Below, one piece after another: positions 62,102 to 64,000 of a DNA stretch of 64,000 nucleotides. The stretch is from Actinomadura spongiicola (GTDB lineage: Bacteria > Actinomycetota > Actinomycetes > Streptosporangiales > Streptosporangiaceae). The notes under the pieces are model-generated. The model saw nothing but the letters and a program-made list of their open reading frames with translations, was not told the origin of the DNA and ran no database searches. The translations under genes and the position numbers were made by a program. The stretch covers positions 248,001-312,000 of the forward strand of contig NZ_QVNQ01000002.1 of the NCBI RefSeq assembly GCF_003432485.1, in the 5' to 3' direction. Each line of letters opens with the position of its first letter. Position 1 is the stretch's first letter.

Positions 62102-62554
62102 GTGCGCACGTACACCCCAAAGCCCGCTGACATCCAGCGTCAGTGGTACGTCATCGACGCGACCGATGTCGTGTTGGGTCGTCTCGCCAGCCAGGTCGCG
62201 CAGCTGCTTCGAGGCAAGCACAAGCCGATCTACGCCCCGCACCTCGACACCGGTGACTTCGTCGTCATCGTGAACGCCGAGAAGGTGGCGCTGTCCGGCA
62301 ACAAGCTGGAGCAGAAGCGGGCCTACCGGCACTCCGGCTACCCGGGCGGGCTGCGCTCGGTGACCTACGCCGACCTGCTGGCCAAGCACCCCGAGCGGGC
62401 CGTGGAGAAGGCGATCAAGGGCATGCTGCCCAAGAACTCCCTCGGCCGGAAGATGTTCGGCAAGGTGAAGGTCTACGCCGGGCCGGACCACCCGCACCAG
62501 GCGCAGAAGCCGGAGCCGTTCGAGATCACCCAGATCAGCCAGACCCGGAAGTGA
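62102..62554 (+). CDS. rplM: 50S ribosomal protein L13
   Basis: 150 residues from a GTG start. [20 protein letters not shown] and [20 protein letters not shown] are L13 signatures. The ribosome site (GAAGG, 9 bp) is weak. It is followed by rpsI, as in most bacteria. Confidence 0.97.
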   Translation: MRTYTPKPADIQRQWYVIDATDVVLGRLASQVAQLLRGKHKPIYAPHLDTGDFVVIVNAEKVALSGNKLEQKRAYRHSGYPGGLRSVTYADLLAKHPERAVEKAIKGMLPKNSLGRKMFGKVKVYAGPDHPHQAQKPEPFEITQISQTRK

Positions 62555-62655
62555 CACCCGCGCACGGCCCGGCCGTGCGCGTCCCATGAACAGTGGCCGC
62601 CGGGGCACCCGTGGAACGGGCCCGCCGCCCTGGCCAGAAGACCCCAAGGAGATCC

Positions 62656-63159
62656 GTGGACGAGATCACCGAGCCGAGCGCCGAGCTCGACTCCTACGAG
62701 GACGCACCGTCCGAGTACAGCACCGAGACCCCCGAGACGGCCGGTGAGGGCTACCTCGGCAAGCCGGTCGCGACCGGCCCCGCCGCCGGCACCGGGCGCC
62801 GCAAGCAGGCCATCGCGCGGGTCCGCATCGTCCCCGGCAGCGGCAAGTGGAAGATCAACGGCCGCTCCCTGGACCAGTACTTCCCGAACAAGGTCCACCA
62901 GCAGATCGTGAACGAGCCGTTCGTGCTGCTGGGCCTGGAGGGCCAGTTCGACGTGCTCGCCCGCGTGAACGGCGGCGGCACCACCGGCCAGGCCGGTGCG
63001 CTGCGCCTCGGCATCTCCCGCGCGCTCCAGTTCAGCAACATCGAGCACCGTCCCGCGCTGAAGAAGGCGGGCTTCCTCACCCGCGACGCGCGTGTGCCGG
63101 AGCGCAAGAAGGCAGGCCTCAAGAAGGCCCGCAAGGCTCCTCAGTACAGCAAGCGCTGA
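62656..63159 (+). CDS. rpsI: 30S ribosomal protein S9 with acidic N-terminus
   Basis: 167 residues from the GTG behind AAGGAGATCC. The C-terminal 130 residues are normal S9, ending in [10 protein letters not shown] whose last Arg contacts P-site tRNA. The first 35 residues are a Glu/Ser/Thr/Asp-rich extension, common in actinobacterial S9. 101 bp after rplM. Confidence 0.96.
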   Translation: MDEITEPSAELDSYEDAPSEYSTETPETAGEGYLGKPVATGPAAGTGRRKQAIARVRIVPGSGKWKINGRSLDQYFPNKVHQQIVNEPFVLLGLEGQFDVLARVNGGGTTGQAGALRLGISRALQFSNIEHRPALKKAGFLTRDARVPERKKAGLKKARKAPQYSKR

Positions 63160-63160
63160 T

Positions 63161-63181
63161 TTCCAGGGGGACTCCCTGGAA
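63161..63181 (+). terminator. Hairpin after rpsI
   Basis: TTCCAGGG (63161-63168), loop GGACT, CCCTGGAA (63174-63181), 1 bp after the rpsI stop codon. Confidence 0.6.
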
Positions 63182-63256
63182 CCCCGCTCGACACAGGCGA
63201 CCCACGACGCCGCCGCGATTCCTCATCCTGCGCATCTCGCACGGCGTCGCTACGGT

Positions 63257-63307
63257 CGCCTGTGTTGGTCTAGGGGGACACCCGGAACCCTCGTCCCAAC
63301 ACAGGCG
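63257..63307. terminator. Long hairpin downstream of rpsI
   Basis: CGCCTGTGTTGG (63257-63268) pairs perfectly with CCAACACAGGCG (63296-63307) around a 27-nt loop. A third partial copy of the arm (ACACAGGCGAC) lies just upstream near 63194. It may be a second terminator or a regulatory RNA element. Confidence 0.5.
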
Positions 63308-63601
63308 CCCTCACCCCACCGTCACGGTTCACATGCCGTCGCCCTAGTCGCGGTGCCGGTCCAGGGGACGGTTGCCGGGAGTCCTTGTCCGGACGTGGAC
63401 GGCTCTCACGCTGCGGTTGCGCCCGTTGCGGTTGGCCGTGGGGCCGGGCCTTACCTGTTCGTTCGGCCACGTTGGGACGGTCATCGTGGGGTGTGGGGGC
63501 CAGTACGGTCGGTGCCCACTAGATTTGACCGCGCGGAACGGACCGGGGTGTGTCCCTCGGAGCCGTCCGCGCGGTCTTTTCGTCATTCCGGGAGTTGAAC
63601 T

Positions 63602-64000
63602 GTGGCTCGTCTGTTCGGGACCGATGGTGTGCGGGGACTCGCCAACCGTGAGTTGACCGCACCGCTCGTCATGGATCTGTCCGTCGCCGCGGCGCGGGTC
63701 CTGGGCGAGCAGGGCGCGTTCAAGGGACATCGGCCGCTGGCGGTGGTCGGGCGCGACCCGCGGGCCTCCGGCGAGTTCCTTGAGGCGGCCGTGGTCGCGG
63801 GCCTCGCCAGCTCCGGGGTGGACGTGCTGCGCCTCGGCGTCCTGCCGACGCCCGCCGTCGCGCACCTGACGCACGAACTGGACGCCGACCTCGGCGTGAT
63901 GCTGTCGGCGTCGCACAACCCGGCGCCCGACAACGGCATCAAGTTCTTCGACCGCAGCGGCCACAAGCTCCCCGACGAGCTGGAGGACACGGTCGAGGCG
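63602..64000 (+). CDS. glmM: Phosphoglucosamine mutase, N-terminal part (cut by window)
   Basis: The first 133 residues, from a GTG start behind GGGAGTTGAACT; the gene runs off the window. [19 protein letters not shown] and the phospho-serine loop [16 protein letters not shown] (active Ser104) identify GlmM, which turns glucosamine-6-phosphate into glucosamine-1-phosphate for peptidoglycan precursors. The order rplM-rpsI-glmM is the usual actinobacterial one. Confidence 0.96.
   Translation, partial: MARLFGTDGVRGLANRELTAPLVMDLSVAAARVLGEQGAFKGHRPLAVVGRDPRASGEFLEAAVVAGLASSGVDVLRLGVLPTPAVAHLTHELDADLGVMLSASHNPAPDNGIKFFDRSGHKLPDELEDTVEA

Larger units (their letters stand above)
63160..63601 (+). 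other. Intergenic region between rpsI and glmM
   Basis: 442 bp without a gene. It holds two hairpins (63161-63181 and 63257-63307). I found no convincing -10/-35 pair for glmM; TAGATT near 63521 is a weak -10 candidate. Confidence 0.65.

Overview
The window is GC-rich DNA from the chromosome of an actinomycete. Three things point there: an Mce transporter operon, start codons that are often GTG or TTG, and ribosomal proteins that look actinobacterial. The taste of the sequence (mce genes directly before rpoB-rpoC, long Pro/Gln-rich membrane proteins, coenzyme-F420-type and DinB2-type proteins) suggests Streptosporangiales, perhaps Actinomadura or a relative. That family-level placement is inference, because no rRNA gene lies in the window.

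Layout. 1-9122: the end of an MlaE/YrbE permease gene, then mceA to mceF and two Mce-associated membrane protein genes, an almost gapless lipid-transport operon. 9302-16881: promoter, rpoB, rpoC and a strong hairpin terminator. 17012-32395: a 15-kb accessory block between rpoC and rpsL. It holds a small secreted Cys protein, a MarR/RibD-type divergent pair with a visible operator, a TPR protein, a two-motif mini DivIVA protein, a DinB2-like polymerase, a DUF4253 protein, an ankyrin protein, an HxlR/F420-type reductase pair, a divergent pair of large unrecognised proteins, a broken AsnC gene, a HigBA-like toxin-antitoxin pair, an aldo/keto reductase and a tail-anchored Gln/Tyr/Gly-rich protein. 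32679-37400: the str operon (rpsL, rpsG, fusA, tuf) with a clear promoter, a long leader and a terminator. 37490-47183: the S10/spc ribosomal protein cluster. 47370-50805: secY, adk, map and a DUF1707 protein. 50857-52389: two minus-strand genes (a phosphoesterase and an HTH protein). 52491-57671: infA, rpmJ, rpsM, rpsK, rpsD, rpoA, rplQ and truA. 57684-61707: three minus-strand genes for membrane-anchored envelope proteins, two of them paralogues and the third with a CAP domain. 61834-64000: rplM, rpsI and the start of glmM.

Most of the window is therefore the conserved transcription and translation core, and its genes act together as RNA polymerase (rpoB, rpoC, rpoA), ribosome, translation factors (IF1, EF-G, EF-Tu) and protein export or maturation (SecY, Map). 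The novelty lies in the accessory block and in details of core proteins. RpoB carries three unusual residues in the rifampicin region, including Asn where nearly all bacteria have Ser531 (E. coli numbering). The Y-family polymerase has Ile at the sugar steric-gate position. The best candidate for an undescribed system is the divergent pair at 24105-28618, a possible serine hydrolase of 552 residues and a 907-residue coiled-coil protein, which share a 21-bp near-palindrome. I saw no tRNA, rRNA, CRISPR array, insertion sequence or prophage.
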